This document shows, in pieces, positions 17,446-25,544 of a DNA stretch of 64,000 nucleotides. Under the pieces are notes generated by a model, which worked only from the letters and a program-made list of their open reading frames with translations, was not told where the DNA came from and searched no databases. Both the position numbers and the translations under genes were made by a program. This DNA comes from Poriferisodalis sp026713105 (GTDB taxonomy: Bacteria; Actinomycetota; Acidimicrobiia; Acidimicrobiales; Poriferisodalaceae). How positions within the stretch are numbered: the stretch's first letter is position 1; each line of letters begins with the position of its first letter. The stretch is from positions 620,001 through 684,000 of the forward strand of contig OZ220472.1 in NCBI GenBank assembly GCA_965115995.1. Direction: 5' to 3'.

Positions 17446-18815
17446 GCGCGGCGTCGCCCCAGCACCGCATCCTCGTTGTCGGCGCCGGCTATGTCGGCCT
17501 CACGACGGCTGCGTGCTTCGCGCACCTCGGTCACGACGTCATCTGTGCCGACATCGACCGTGCCAAGGTGGCGTCGCTGTCGGCGGGTGTCGTGCCGATT
17601 CGCGAGGCCGAACTTGATCGACTCGTTGCTGAAGGCATCGCCGAGCGGCGCCTCCGCTTCGTGATCTCGGCCGAGACTGTCGCGGCCACGTGCGACTTCG
17701 CCTTCATCTGCGTGCCGACACCGCTGCGAGACGACGGCGAGACCGAGCTCAGCTACTTGCTGGCAGCGCTCGATTCGGTGGCATCCCGCCTGCAGCCCGG
17801 CTCCGTCGTGGTGACCAAGTCGACGGTGCCGGTGGGCACCGCTCCCAAGATCGCTGCGGCGCTGGGGCGAACCGATGTGGCGCTGGCGTCGAATCCCGAG
17901 TTTCTGCGAGAGGGGTCGGCAGTCCACGACTTCCTGGCACCTGACCGCATCGTCATCGGGGCCGACGACACCTCAGTGGCACGCCGGGTCGCCGCGCTGT
18001 ATGCCCGTGTGGACGCGCCGGTGATCCTCAGCGATCCGACATCGGCCGAAACCGTCAAGTACGCGGCAAACGCCTTCTTGGCCGCCAAGGTCTCCTTCGT
18101 GAATGCGCTCGCAGCGGTCTGTGAAGCCGTCGGTGCCGACGTCGACACCGTCCTTGCAGGGGTAGGCACCGATCACCGCATCGGCTCGGCGTATCTCCAG
18201 CCCGGTCCCGGCTGGGGCGGATCATGCCTGCCGAAGGACACTCGCGCGTTGGTGTCGGTCGCCCATGACGCGGGTTACGTCTTCGACCTGCTCGAAGGGG
18301 TCATCAGCGTCAACGAACAGCAGCTCGAGCGTGTGGCCGACAAGGTCGCTCGCATGGCCGCCGACGGACCAGGCGGTCGGTCCGATCCGGGCGCAGATGA
18401 GGTGGATCAGCGTTTCTGCGATCTCGACGGGGTCACCGTGGCCGTGCTGGGCCTGACGTTCAAGGCTGGGACCGATGACCTGCGCGGTTCCCCGGCGCTG
18501 CGGGTTGCCGAACGGCTCAGTGCTCGTGGAGCGCGCCTCGTGGCGTACGACCCGGCGCTCGCCGATCTCGATGATCGTCCCGACATCGCGGCGCAGCTTC
18601 CGGCGACCCTCACTGTGAGCGGCTCGATGTACGACGCCCTCGCGGGTGCGGACGTGGCCGTCGTGCTCACCGAGTGGCCCGAGTTCGCCGACCTGGACTG
18701 GGAGCGGGCGGCGTCAGTGATGGATGCAGCTCGCATTGTGGATGCACGCAACCTGCTGGATCCAACCAAGCTGCGCGCAGCGGGCTTCGTCTACGAAGGT
18801 CTCGGCCGCCGCTAA
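17442..18815 (+). CDS. ugd: UDP-glucose 6-dehydrogenase
   Basis: The 457-residue protein has the N-terminal Rossmann motif VVGAGYVGL (residues 12-20), the substrate region SNPEFLREGSAV, the catalytic cysteine in GGSCLPKDT, and the C-terminal UDP-binding LGLTFKAGTDDLR. It oxidises UDP-glucose twice with NAD to UDP-glucuronate, a precursor for wall or capsule glycans. It is translationally coupled to the LCP gene (GTGA overlap). A family A hairpin follows its stop codon. Confidence 0.93.
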   Translation: MSAASPQHRILVVGAGYVGLTTAACFAHLGHDVICADIDRAKVASLSAGVVPIREAELDRLVAEGIAERRLRFVISAETVAATCDFAFICVPTPLRDDGETELSYLLAALDSVASRLQPGSVVVTKSTVPVGTAPKIAAALGRTDVALASNPEFLREGSAVHDFLAPDRIVIGADDTSVARRVAALYARVDAPVILSDPTSAETVKYAANAFLAAKVSFVNALAAVCEAVGADVDTVLAGVGTDHRIGSAYLQPGPGWGGSCLPKDTRALVSVAHDAGYVFDLLEGVISVNEQQLERVADKVARMAADGPGGRSDPGADEVDQRFCDLDGVTVAVLGLTFKAGTDDLRGSPALRVAERLSARGARLVAYDPALADLDDRPDIAAQLPATLTVSGSMYDALAGADVAVVLTEWPEFADLDWERAASVMDAARIVDARNLLDPTKLRAAGFVYEGLGRR

Positions 18816-18845
18816 GCGCCAGAACGAAAGAGCACCCGCGTCATA

Positions 18846-18922
18846 GCTGCGGGGCGGCAGGGAACTCTGCGACGTTGCGACCTGCCGGATCGCGGGAGCA
18901 GAGGGTCCTGCCGCCCCGCAGC
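18846..18922 (+). repeat. Intergenic hairpin repeat, family A copy 2
   Basis: The perfectly complementary outer arms GCTGCGGGGCGGCAGG and CCTGCCGCCCCGCAGC (16 bp) enclose the conserved core CTCTGCGACGTTGCGACCTG and a later GAGCAGAGGG that pairs with CTCTGC. It lies 30 bases after the ugd stop codon. TCATAGCTGCGG at its left edge is shared with copy 3. Confidence 0.85.
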
Positions 18923-18983
18923 GGGAGCACTTGCGCGGCGCACTCACTCATAGTCGCCAAGCGCCGGTAGCTTGTCGCCCCGT

Positions 18984-19847
18984 ATGGCGAGATCAGCCGC
19001 TGCCAAGAAGGTTGCCAAAGCAGCGAGCGCTGGCGGAAGCGGTAGGAGCTTTCGCCCCCGGCGCGACATCCTGTTTCCAGCGGCGATGCTCCTCGTCGTC
19101 GCACTCGGCGTCGTGCTGATTTTGGTGGCCCGCAACGAACGCTCTGCGAATGCCCCCGCGGGCCCGCCGCGCCTGGGCGATCACTGGCACTCGCTCTACG
19201 CGATCTACGACTGCGACGACTTCATCTTCGACCTGTACCCCAACGACGTCGATGACCAATCGGGCATTCATACACACGGTGACGGGCTCATCCACATTCA
19301 TCCGTTCCACACCGGCGTGACGGGCCAGTTCGCCACTATGGGCGCGTTCATGCGTGAGATCGAGGTCGAGTTGACCGACTCGACGCTCGAGCTGCCCGAC
19401 GGGACCATTCTCGACGAGTCCGACGGCGACTGTGCTTCACCGGATCCCGACAGCGACGACGCCGGTGTTGCCGAGCCGGGAGCGGAGCTGCGCATCATGC
19501 GCTGGGAGACCCTGCAGGCCGAAAAGGCGCTGGCGTTCACCGATGAACTGCGCGACGTGCGCTTCCTGGGCGACGGCCAGATCTTCGTGTTCGCCTTCGT
19601 CCACCCGAGCGTCGACAACGCTGACATTCCACGACCCGACGACGCCTTCCTACGCGCCTATCTGAATTTGCCTCCGGAAGATCAACCGTTGATCGACGAC
19701 TCGAACGAAGAGGGACCGATTCTCGACGGGGGCGAGAACGAGCCAGCCGAGGGCGATCTTCCCGAAACGTCTGAGCCCGCCGAACCCCCCGAACCTGCTG
19801 CCGAAGAGAACTCGATGGGCAACAAACAGTCGAGCGCTGCATCCTGA
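18984..19847 (+). CDS. Single-pass membrane protein with a His-rich extracytoplasmic motif
   Basis: The 287-residue protein has a Lys/Arg/Ala-rich cytoplasmic start, one transmembrane helix (about residues 30-50) and an extracytoplasmic domain. That domain opens with DHWHSLYAIYDCDDF and contains a six-histidine segment, IHTHGDGLIHIHPFH, that could bind a metal. The C-terminal 60 residues are a Pro/Glu-rich acidic tail. I do not know its function. I chose the ATG that starts MARSAAAKK over a TTG 12 bases upstream. It sits directly before the nucleotidyltransferase gene. Confidence 0.65.
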   Translation: MARSAAAKKVAKAASAGGSGRSFRPRRDILFPAAMLLVVALGVVLILVARNERSANAPAGPPRLGDHWHSLYAIYDCDDFIFDLYPNDVDDQSGIHTHGDGLIHIHPFHTGVTGQFATMGAFMREIEVELTDSTLELPDGTILDESDGDCASPDPDSDDAGVAEPGAELRIMRWETLQAEKALAFTDELRDVRFLGDGQIFVFAFVHPSVDNADIPRPDDAFLRAYLNLPPEDQPLIDDSNEEGPILDGGENEPAEGDLPETSEPAEPPEPAAEENSMGNKQSSAAS

Positions 19848-19870
19848 GTCTCCGGCACGGAGATCTGCAG

Positions 19871-20914
19871 ATGAAGGCGATCCTGCTGCTGGGCGGATTC
19901 GGCACCCGACTGCGTCCGCTGACCAACGACACCCCCAAGCAGATGCTGCCGGTGTGCGGGCGTCCGATGATCGAGTGGGTCTGCGAGCACCTGTACCGGC
20001 ATGGCGTCTCCGAGGTGGTGCTCTCGCTGGGCTACCGCGCTGAGGCGTTCACCACTGCCTACCCCCACGGGCGTATTGGCCAGCTCGCATATGAGGTGGC
20101 AGTCGAGCCTGAGCCGCTCGGCACGGCGGGAGCCGTGCGATTCGCCGCCGAGGCGAGCGGAATAACGGGGCCGTTCTTCGTGCTCAACGGCGACGTCCTG
20201 ACCGACCTGGACTTGGGTGCCCTCGCGAGCTTTCACCGCAGTTCGGGAGCCGAAGCCACCATCGCGCTGCAGCCGGTCGCCGATGCGACGCCATACGGCC
20301 TCGTGGTGACCGATACGTCAGGGCGGGTGCTGTCGTTCTCCGAAAAACCCGACCAGGGCTCGCTGCCCGCCGCGCAGCCGCTTTCCGAACGACCCACGAT
20401 CAGCGCTGGCAGCTACGTACTCGACCCAGCGGTGCTCGAACGCATCGCGCCCGACCGGTCCGTCTCCATCGAGCGGGAGATCTTCCCCCAGATCGTCGCG
20501 GACGCAGCGTTGGCTGCACTGGTGTCCGACACGTACTGGCTCGACACGGGCACGCCGCAGCAGTACCTGGCTGCAAATCTCGACATCGTGGAAGGTCGGC
20601 GTCCTCATGCTCGGGTGCCGAACGTCGCAGCTGCGGTATCAGCGAGCATCCATCCGACATCGCGCATCCGGACATCGGTCCTGGGATCGAGGTGCCTGAT
20701 CGGACCCGATGTCGTCGTCCAGCGCTCGGTCCTGGGAGACGGCTGCCGGGTCGACGCCGGAGCTGTCGTGATCGATTCGGTGCTCGGCCCCGACGTCATC
20801 GTCGGTGCTGGAGCCCTGCTCAGTGAATTCGCGGTGGTCGGCAGCGGCGAACGGGTCGCTCCAGGTGCCGTACTGCGCGCCCAGCGCCAGCCGCCCCCTG
20901 GCCTGGAGCGCTAA
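19871..20914 (+). CDS. Sugar-1-phosphate nucleotidyltransferase, probably mannose-1-phosphate guanylyltransferase
   Basis: The 347-residue protein has a nucleotidyltransferase domain with LLLGGFGTRLRPLT, the TPKQMLPV lysine motif, EPEPLGTAGAV and the metal-binding VLNGDVLTD. A left-handed beta-helix follows, built from hexapeptide repeats such as LIGPDVVVQ. This plan matches Mpg1-type GDP-mannose pyrophosphorylases, including mycobacterial Rv3264c. With the phosphomannomutase, Pgi/Pmi and Gmd in this window it would supply GDP-mannose. A glucose-1-phosphate thymidylyl- or uridylyltransferase cannot be excluded from motifs alone. Confidence 0.85.
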   Translation: MKAILLLGGFGTRLRPLTNDTPKQMLPVCGRPMIEWVCEHLYRHGVSEVVLSLGYRAEAFTTAYPHGRIGQLAYEVAVEPEPLGTAGAVRFAAEASGITGPFFVLNGDVLTDLDLGALASFHRSSGAEATIALQPVADATPYGLVVTDTSGRVLSFSEKPDQGSLPAAQPLSERPTISAGSYVLDPAVLERIAPDRSVSIEREIFPQIVADAALAALVSDTYWLDTGTPQQYLAANLDIVEGRRPHARVPNVAAAVSASIHPTSRIRTSVLGSRCLIGPDVVVQRSVLGDGCRVDAGAVVIDSVLGPDVIVGAGALLSEFAVVGSGERVAPGAVLRAQRQPPPGLER

Positions 20915-20935
20915 CGGATAGGACCAGATGTCATA

Positions 20936-21014
20936 GCTGCGGAGGCGGCAGGAGACTCTGCGACGTTGCGACCTGCCGGATCGCGGGAGCAGAGGGTCCT
21001 GCCGCCTCCGCAGC
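20936..21014 (+). repeat. Intergenic hairpin repeat, family A copy 3
   Basis: The outer arms GCTGCGGAGGCGGCAGGA and TCCTGCCGCCTCCGCAGC are perfectly complementary (18 bp). Inside, CTCTGC pairs with GCAGAG, and GCGACC...GATCGC forms a third pairing. It lies between the convergent nucleotidyltransferase and cofE genes, 21 bases after the former's stop codon. Flanking bases are shared with copy 2, so the repeated unit extends slightly past the stem. Confidence 0.85.
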
Positions 21015-21042
21015 GGGCGCGCCTATCTACGGGCGCGTCTCT

Positions 21043-21753
21043 CTAGCGGAACAAGTCTTCGGCCGGCTCGCGGATGATCTCCGAACGCACCGAAGCGCGC
21101 CTCAGCCAGCCCGGGTCGACGCCCCGCACGATCGCAACCGGCACACCCCGAGCCTTGCCGCACACCAGATCGGCAGCGGAGGCAATCTCGTCGGCGACGC
21201 ACACTTCGGTGACCATGAGCTCGCGGCCCAGCGCATCGTTGGTGCCTTTGAGATCGACGACCGCAGCGATGCCCGCGCAGCCGATGGCCACGTCGGTGAC
21301 GCCGCGCCGCCACGGGCGCCCGAACGTGTCGGAGATGATCACCCCGACTGTGCAGCCCGACAATGCCTGGATGCGGTCACGAATCTTGTTGGCGGAACGG
21401 TCGCTGTCGTCGGGCAGCAATGCGGCGTAGCCCCGCTCGACGTTGGATAGATCGATTCCTGCGTTGGCGCAGATGAATCCGTGCTTGGTTTCGCTGATGA
21501 TGAGGTCGCCACGCCGGCGCAGGATGCGAACCGACTCGCGCTCGACGAGGGGCTTGTGCGACAGCGGGTCGTCGGGATCGATCTGTTCCATTGCTCCCTC
21601 GGCCTTGGAGACGATCTTCTGGGTCACGACGAGCACGTCGCCATCAGCCAGACCGGCGGGTGCCGTCTCGCAGGCACTTGCAATGACCGCTCCGAGATCG
21701 GCGCCGAGCGTGATCTCGCCGATGCCTTCGACGGGGTGCAATTCGATGGTCAC
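21043..21753 (-). CDS. cofE: Coenzyme F420-0:L-glutamate ligase
   Basis: The 236-residue protein matches CofE/FbiB-N: VTQKIVSKAEG, the ERESVRILRR region, KHGFICANAGID and SDTFGRPWRRGVTDVAIG. It adds glutamates to F420-0 with GTP and divalent metals in the cytoplasm. Unlike mycobacterial FbiB, it has no C-terminal nitroreductase-like domain. The GTG start overlaps the cofD stop by four bases, so the two are translationally coupled. Confidence 0.93.
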   Translation of the reverse strand: MTIELHPVEGIGEITLGADLGAVIASACETAPAGLADGDVLVVTQKIVSKAEGAMEQIDPDDPLSHKPLVERESVRILRRRGDLIISETKHGFICANAGIDLSNVERGYAALLPDDSDRSANKIRDRIQALSGCTVGVIISDTFGRPWRRGVTDVAIGCAGIAAVVDLKGTNDALGRELMVTEVCVADEIASAADLVCGKARGVPVAIVRGVDPGWLRRASVRSEIIREPAEDLFR

Positions 21754-22757
21754 GTGGTTCCTCTCGCGCTTGCGGCCTCCAGCGTCGCCCGGGCCAGCGA
21801 GGCTGCACGTTTGGGGTCGGCCATGATGGTGTCGGTGACGACCGGCGTCATCCCTGCTTGCGTCACTTCGCCAGCAAGCACGGCATCAGCGTGGTCAATC
21901 ACCAGGGTGCTGGCGAAGCCGGCGTAGAGCCGTGCGACCCCGACGACGCTGGGTTCGTGGCCCAGTTCACTCATCATCGCGCCCGCGGGCCCCTTGATCG
22001 ATGCGCCGCCCACGATGGGCGATACGGCGACGACGTGCTCACGGCGGCTGGCAAGCGTCTCGCGCACCTGTGGCACGCCGACGACCGGGCCGATCGAGAC
22101 GAAGGGGTTCGACGGCGCCACGACGACGGTTTCAGCGTCTCTCAAGGCATCGAGCACACCTGGCGCTGGCTTGGCGGTGTCGATGCCAGCGAAGCGAATC
22201 GAGCTCACAGCGATGCCGTGCTGGTGGGCGACGAAGTACTCCTGAAAGTCGATCTCGGAGGCCCCGTCGGGCTCAGCGGGGGTGATTCGGGTTGCGATGG
22301 CGTCGTCGCTGACCGGCAGCAGTGTCAGCTCGAGGCCGAAGCCGGCAGCGATCTCAGCGGTCACCTGTGACAGAGATGCGCCCTCGCTGCGGCGCTGTGT
22401 GCGGAAGAGGTGCAGCGCAAGGTCCAAATCGCCGAGCTTGAACCAGTCCTGCCCGCCCAGTCGCCCCAATTCGGTGAGCACTCGCCACGTTTCGCCAGCC
22501 CGCCCCCAGCCGGTCTCGGGATTGATCTGGTCGGCGAGCGTGTACGTGACGGTGTCGAGGTCGGGACTGATGTCCAGTCCATGCAGCGTGAAGTCGTCGC
22601 CGACGTTGACGATTGCTGTGACGTCGGTCGCTTGGCGGACGCGCAGCAGCCCGTTCAGGAACCGGGCTGCCCCCACCCCGCCGGCGAGCACAGCCACGGA
22701 GCCATCCGCGTCGCTGGCCGCTGAAAAGCTGGCAGTTGGTTGTTCGGCCCCCGACAC
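21750..22757 (-). CDS. cofD: 2-phospho-L-lactate (or phosphoenolpyruvate) transferase, CofD/FbiA
   Basis: The 335-residue protein shows the CofD marks VLAGGVGAARFLNGL, IVNVGDDF, LHGLDISPDLDTV and, later, APSNPFVSIGP and VSPIVGG. It joins the Fo deazaflavin to the activated lactyl or pyruvyl phosphate, making F420-0 or dehydro-F420-0. I chose a GTG about 20 codons before the glycine-rich loop; the frame remains open further upstream into the neighbouring gene, but that part is not coding. It lies 25 bases after the surface protein gene and overlaps cofE. Confidence 0.9.
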   Translation of the reverse strand: MSGAEQPTASFSAASDADGSVAVLAGGVGAARFLNGLLRVRQATDVTAIVNVGDDFTLHGLDISPDLDTVTYTLADQINPETGWGRAGETWRVLTELGRLGGQDWFKLGDLDLALHLFRTQRRSEGASLSQVTAEIAAGFGLELTLLPVSDDAIATRITPAEPDGASEIDFQEYFVAHQHGIAVSSIRFAGIDTAKPAPGVLDALRDAETVVVAPSNPFVSIGPVVGVPQVRETLASRREHVVAVSPIVGGASIKGPAGAMMSELGHEPSVVGVARLYAGFASTLVIDHADAVLAGEVTQAGMTPVVTDTIMADPKRAASLARATLEAASARGTT

Positions 22758-22782
22758 AGCCAGTGACGCTAGCGACCCGGGG

Positions 22783-24258
22783 TCAGACCGCTGGCGGGCA
22801 ATCGTCGTCCGCCGGCGAGGCGTGCTGGGTGAACGCGGGCAGGCCAAACATGCTGACACTCCCCGCAGATGTCGAGAGCGCAGCGGTCGCGGCTGCACTG
22901 GACGGTGTCGCCCAGGCGCTGGGGGTCCACACGCCGTAGGAATCGCCGTCTGCGCGCACCTGCACCTCATACAACGTTGCATTCCGCAGTCCGGTGATCT
23001 CTGCTGGCGAACTGACGTCGCGCATCGTCGTCCACTGTCCACCCGCTGGCCGGTACCGCACGCGGTAGCCGGTTGGACTCGAGCCGCCGATGACTGCCGG
23101 TGATCGCCAGCTGACGCTCAGGCCTCGATCTATCGGGACGACCGCGAGGTCGCGGGGCACCCCGGCCCTGTCGGTGCGCGGATCACAGTCGCGGTTGAGG
23201 CCTCGCAGAGCGTCGACCGCTGCGTCTGCGACGGAATCGGCCACTGCGGCCGGTCCCCCGAAGATGGTCAGCGTGACAGTGCCCGCGTCGGGGATCGGGC
23301 CGCCGAGGAACTCTCGCGTCGCGTCAGGAAGCGTTGGCTCGGACAGCAGGAGCGGCGCCCGCGACCGGCCGAGCAGCGCTCCGCCGACGAGCGCATCGGG
23401 AAATTTCCGGCCGTCCGCGAGGCCGAACTCATCGGTATCGAAGCAACGATCGGTCAGCGTCCGCGCGATTTCGACGGCGGTCCCGAACCGATCCTGGCCC
23501 CACAGGCGTTGGACCCTGATGTCGAGGCTTCGGAGTTCGTCGGCGACAGATTCGGCGATCGCTGCGGGCCCGCCGCCGATCACCACCTGTTCGATGTCGT
23601 AGTCCACGACAAAATCCTCGACAGCCGCAGAGAGCCGGTCCGACCTGGTGAGCAGCACCGGATGCGGACCCCAAAAAGCGAGTGGTGACAGCGCGAGCGC
23701 ATCCGCAAAGGTTTCCCCGGTCGCGAGCAGCGCCGTGCGCCGACCGTCGCCGCAGAAACTGCCGATCTCGTCGGCATCGATCTCGCGTGCGATGTTGGTG
23801 ACGGTCCGGAAACGATTCGCGCCTTCCAGCCGTTCGGGCGTTCCGTTGATCAGGCGATCGAGCGCGTCGGAGACGTCGTCTGAAATGGATTCCGTGCCTC
23901 CGGCGATGATGATTCGGGTGACTCGGTGGCGCTCGATGAAGTCACGCGTTGCGTCGGGTAGCTCGTCGGGCGATGACAGCAGGATCGGCGCGTCCAGCAC
24001 GCTTGACAGTGGCGTGGCGGCGAGGGCGTCAGCGAAGGCCTCACCCGAGGCCACGATGACCGTGTCGAACGAGCTCGATCCAGCGACGAATTCGGCGGCG
24101 ATTTCCGCCGCAGTTTCGTAGCGGTCGGCTCCCCACAGCCGATCCGTGTCAACCCGCGAGGCCGCCCCAGCCGAGGTGCCGACGCTTGCGATCGCCGTCG
24201 AGGCAAGCAGTACCGCTGCCGCAACGGGCAACAAGCGGCCGCACCGGCGGAGAGCCAT
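22783..24258 (-). CDS. Secreted cell-wall-binding-repeat-2 protein with fibronectin type III domain
   Basis: The 491-residue protein has a signal peptide (MALRRCGRLLPVAAAVLLAS, then a further hydrophobic stretch ending near AGA). Three cell-wall-binding repeat 2 modules follow, each with a marker like RLWGADRYETA, FADAL and an IIIAGG or VVIGGG strand. Near residues 385-470 is a fibronectin type III domain (TGYRVRYRP, TLYEVQVRA). A Ser/Ala-rich tail ends the protein. It probably binds the wall through the repeats; the function is unknown. The ATG before the signal peptide was chosen over upstream codons inside a repeat. A related protein lies at the right end of the window. Confidence 0.82.
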   Translation of the reverse strand: MALRRCGRLLPVAAAVLLASTAIASVGTSAGAASRVDTDRLWGADRYETAAEIAAEFVAGSSSFDTVIVASGEAFADALAATPLSSVLDAPILLSSPDELPDATRDFIERHRVTRIIIAGGTESISDDVSDALDRLINGTPERLEGANRFRTVTNIAREIDADEIGSFCGDGRRTALLATGETFADALALSPLAFWGPHPVLLTRSDRLSAAVEDFVVDYDIEQVVIGGGPAAIAESVADELRSLDIRVQRLWGQDRFGTAVEIARTLTDRCFDTDEFGLADGRKFPDALVGGALLGRSRAPLLLSEPTLPDATREFLGGPIPDAGTVTLTIFGGPAAVADSVADAAVDALRGLNRDCDPRTDRAGVPRDLAVVPIDRGLSVSWRSPAVIGGSSPTGYRVRYRPAGGQWTTMRDVSSPAEITGLRNATLYEVQVRADGDSYGVWTPSAWATPSSAAATAALSTSAGSVSMFGLPAFTQHASPADDDCPPAV

Positions 24259-24290
24259 CCGCGGCACCGTATCGGAACCCACCAGCAATA

Positions 24291-24400
24291 CGGGTGAGCC
24301 CCGACGCTGCCGCACTGCTTGTCTCCTTGTCGCCCGCTCTTGTTCCCCCCTTCTCACGCAATTGGGCTCACGGGCCGCTCGGGCCCGGAGCTCAACCTCC
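24291..24400 (+). repeat. Intergenic repeat, family B copy 3
   Basis: It holds GGGTGAGCC, a variant of the CGCACCAG block, CCCGCTCTTGTTCCC and ATTGGGCTCACGGGCCGCTC. It lies in the 305-base gap between the divergent surface protein and gmd genes, close to the former's start codon, so it may overlap its promoter. The rest of the gap is ordinary high-GC sequence in which I see no gene. Confidence 0.65.
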
Positions 24401-24563
24401 GGAGTGACTTCACAGCAATGCCGGTGCCCCGTACCCTGAGCCGCAGTGCCACGGGCCGCTGCCTGGGACTCGCCGGCTCGCTGGCACCACCACCGCCGAC
24501 CCGGCCCCGACGGCTGCCGCGTCGTGCTGCCCGCTCTTCATCGACCCGAACCGGAGCCGACCT

Positions 24564-25544
24564 GTGCCGACGGCCCTCATCACCGGAATCACCGGCCAGG
24601 ACGGCCAATACCTGGCCGAATTCCTTCACGAGCAGGGCTACCGCGTCGTGGGGCTCATCACGGGCCAGCGAAATCCGCGCTCGGAAGCGATGGCTGCCGA
24701 TCTGCCCTACGTCGAGCTCGTGCCTGGGGACCTCGCGGACCTTGCCTCGCTCATCGCTGCGCTGGAGTACACCCAACCCGACGAGGTCTACAACTTGGGC
24801 GCGATCAGCTTCGTCGCGCTGTCGTTCAAGCAGCCCGAGCTCACCGCCAATATCGGCGGGCTGGGCGTGCTCCGCCTGCTCGAAGCCATCCGTCTGGTCG
24901 GCGGCGTGGACAACCCGATCCGCTTCTATCAAGCCTCTTCCAGCGAGATGTTCGGAAAGGTGCGTGAGACCCCCCAGAACGAGCTGACGCCACTGCACCC
25001 GCGCAGTCCGTACGGCTCGGCGAAGGTGTTCGGTCACCACACCACGGTGAACTACCGCGAGAGCTACGGCTTGTACGCCTGCAGCGGGATCCTGTTCAAC
25101 CACGAATCGCCCCGGCGCGGCCTCGAGTTCGTGACCCGCAAAGTCACCAATGCAGTCGCACGCATCAAGCTCGGCTTGCAGGACGAGGTGGCGTTGGGAA
25201 ACCTCGAGGCGAAGCGCGACTGGGGGTTCGCAGGCGACTACGTGCGGGCGATGCATTTGATGCTGCAGCAGTCGGAGCCGGACGACTACGTCATCGCGAC
25301 CGGCCAGACCCACGCGGTCCGAGACTTCGTGCAGCTCGCGTTCGCAGCGGCAGGCATCGACGATTGGGAGCGCTACGTGCGCATTGACCCTCGCTTCTTC
25401 CGGCCGGCTGAGGTCGATCTGCTCGTCGGCGATGCCTCCAAGGCCAAGCGCATCCTGGGCTGGGAACCGCGGATGCCATTCGATGAACTCGTGGAGTCGA
25501 TGGTTGCGCACGATCTCAACATCGAGCGGCGCAAGCTGCGGTGA
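24564..25544 (+). CDS. gmd: GDP-mannose 4,6-dehydratase
   Basis: The 326-residue short-chain dehydrogenase/reductase has the NADP-binding TGITGQDG at its N-terminus, the catalytic SSSEMFG segment, the YGSAK motif with Tyr and Lys, and NHESPRRG, which is characteristic of Gmd. It converts GDP-mannose to GDP-4-keto-6-deoxymannose, the branch point to GDP-fucose, GDP-rhamnose and related sugars. The next enzyme of such a branch (Rmd or fucose synthase) is not in the window. The start is GTG. It overlaps the SpoIID gene by four bases. Confidence 0.92.
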   Translation: MPTALITGITGQDGQYLAEFLHEQGYRVVGLITGQRNPRSEAMAADLPYVELVPGDLADLASLIAALEYTQPDEVYNLGAISFVALSFKQPELTANIGGLGVLRLLEAIRLVGGVDNPIRFYQASSSEMFGKVRETPQNELTPLHPRSPYGSAKVFGHHTTVNYRESYGLYACSGILFNHESPRRGLEFVTRKVTNAVARIKLGLQDEVALGNLEAKRDWGFAGDYVRAMHLMLQQSEPDDYVIATGQTHAVRDFVQLAFAAAGIDDWERYVRIDPRFFRPAEVDLLVGDASKAKRILGWEPRMPFDELVESMVAHDLNIERRKLR

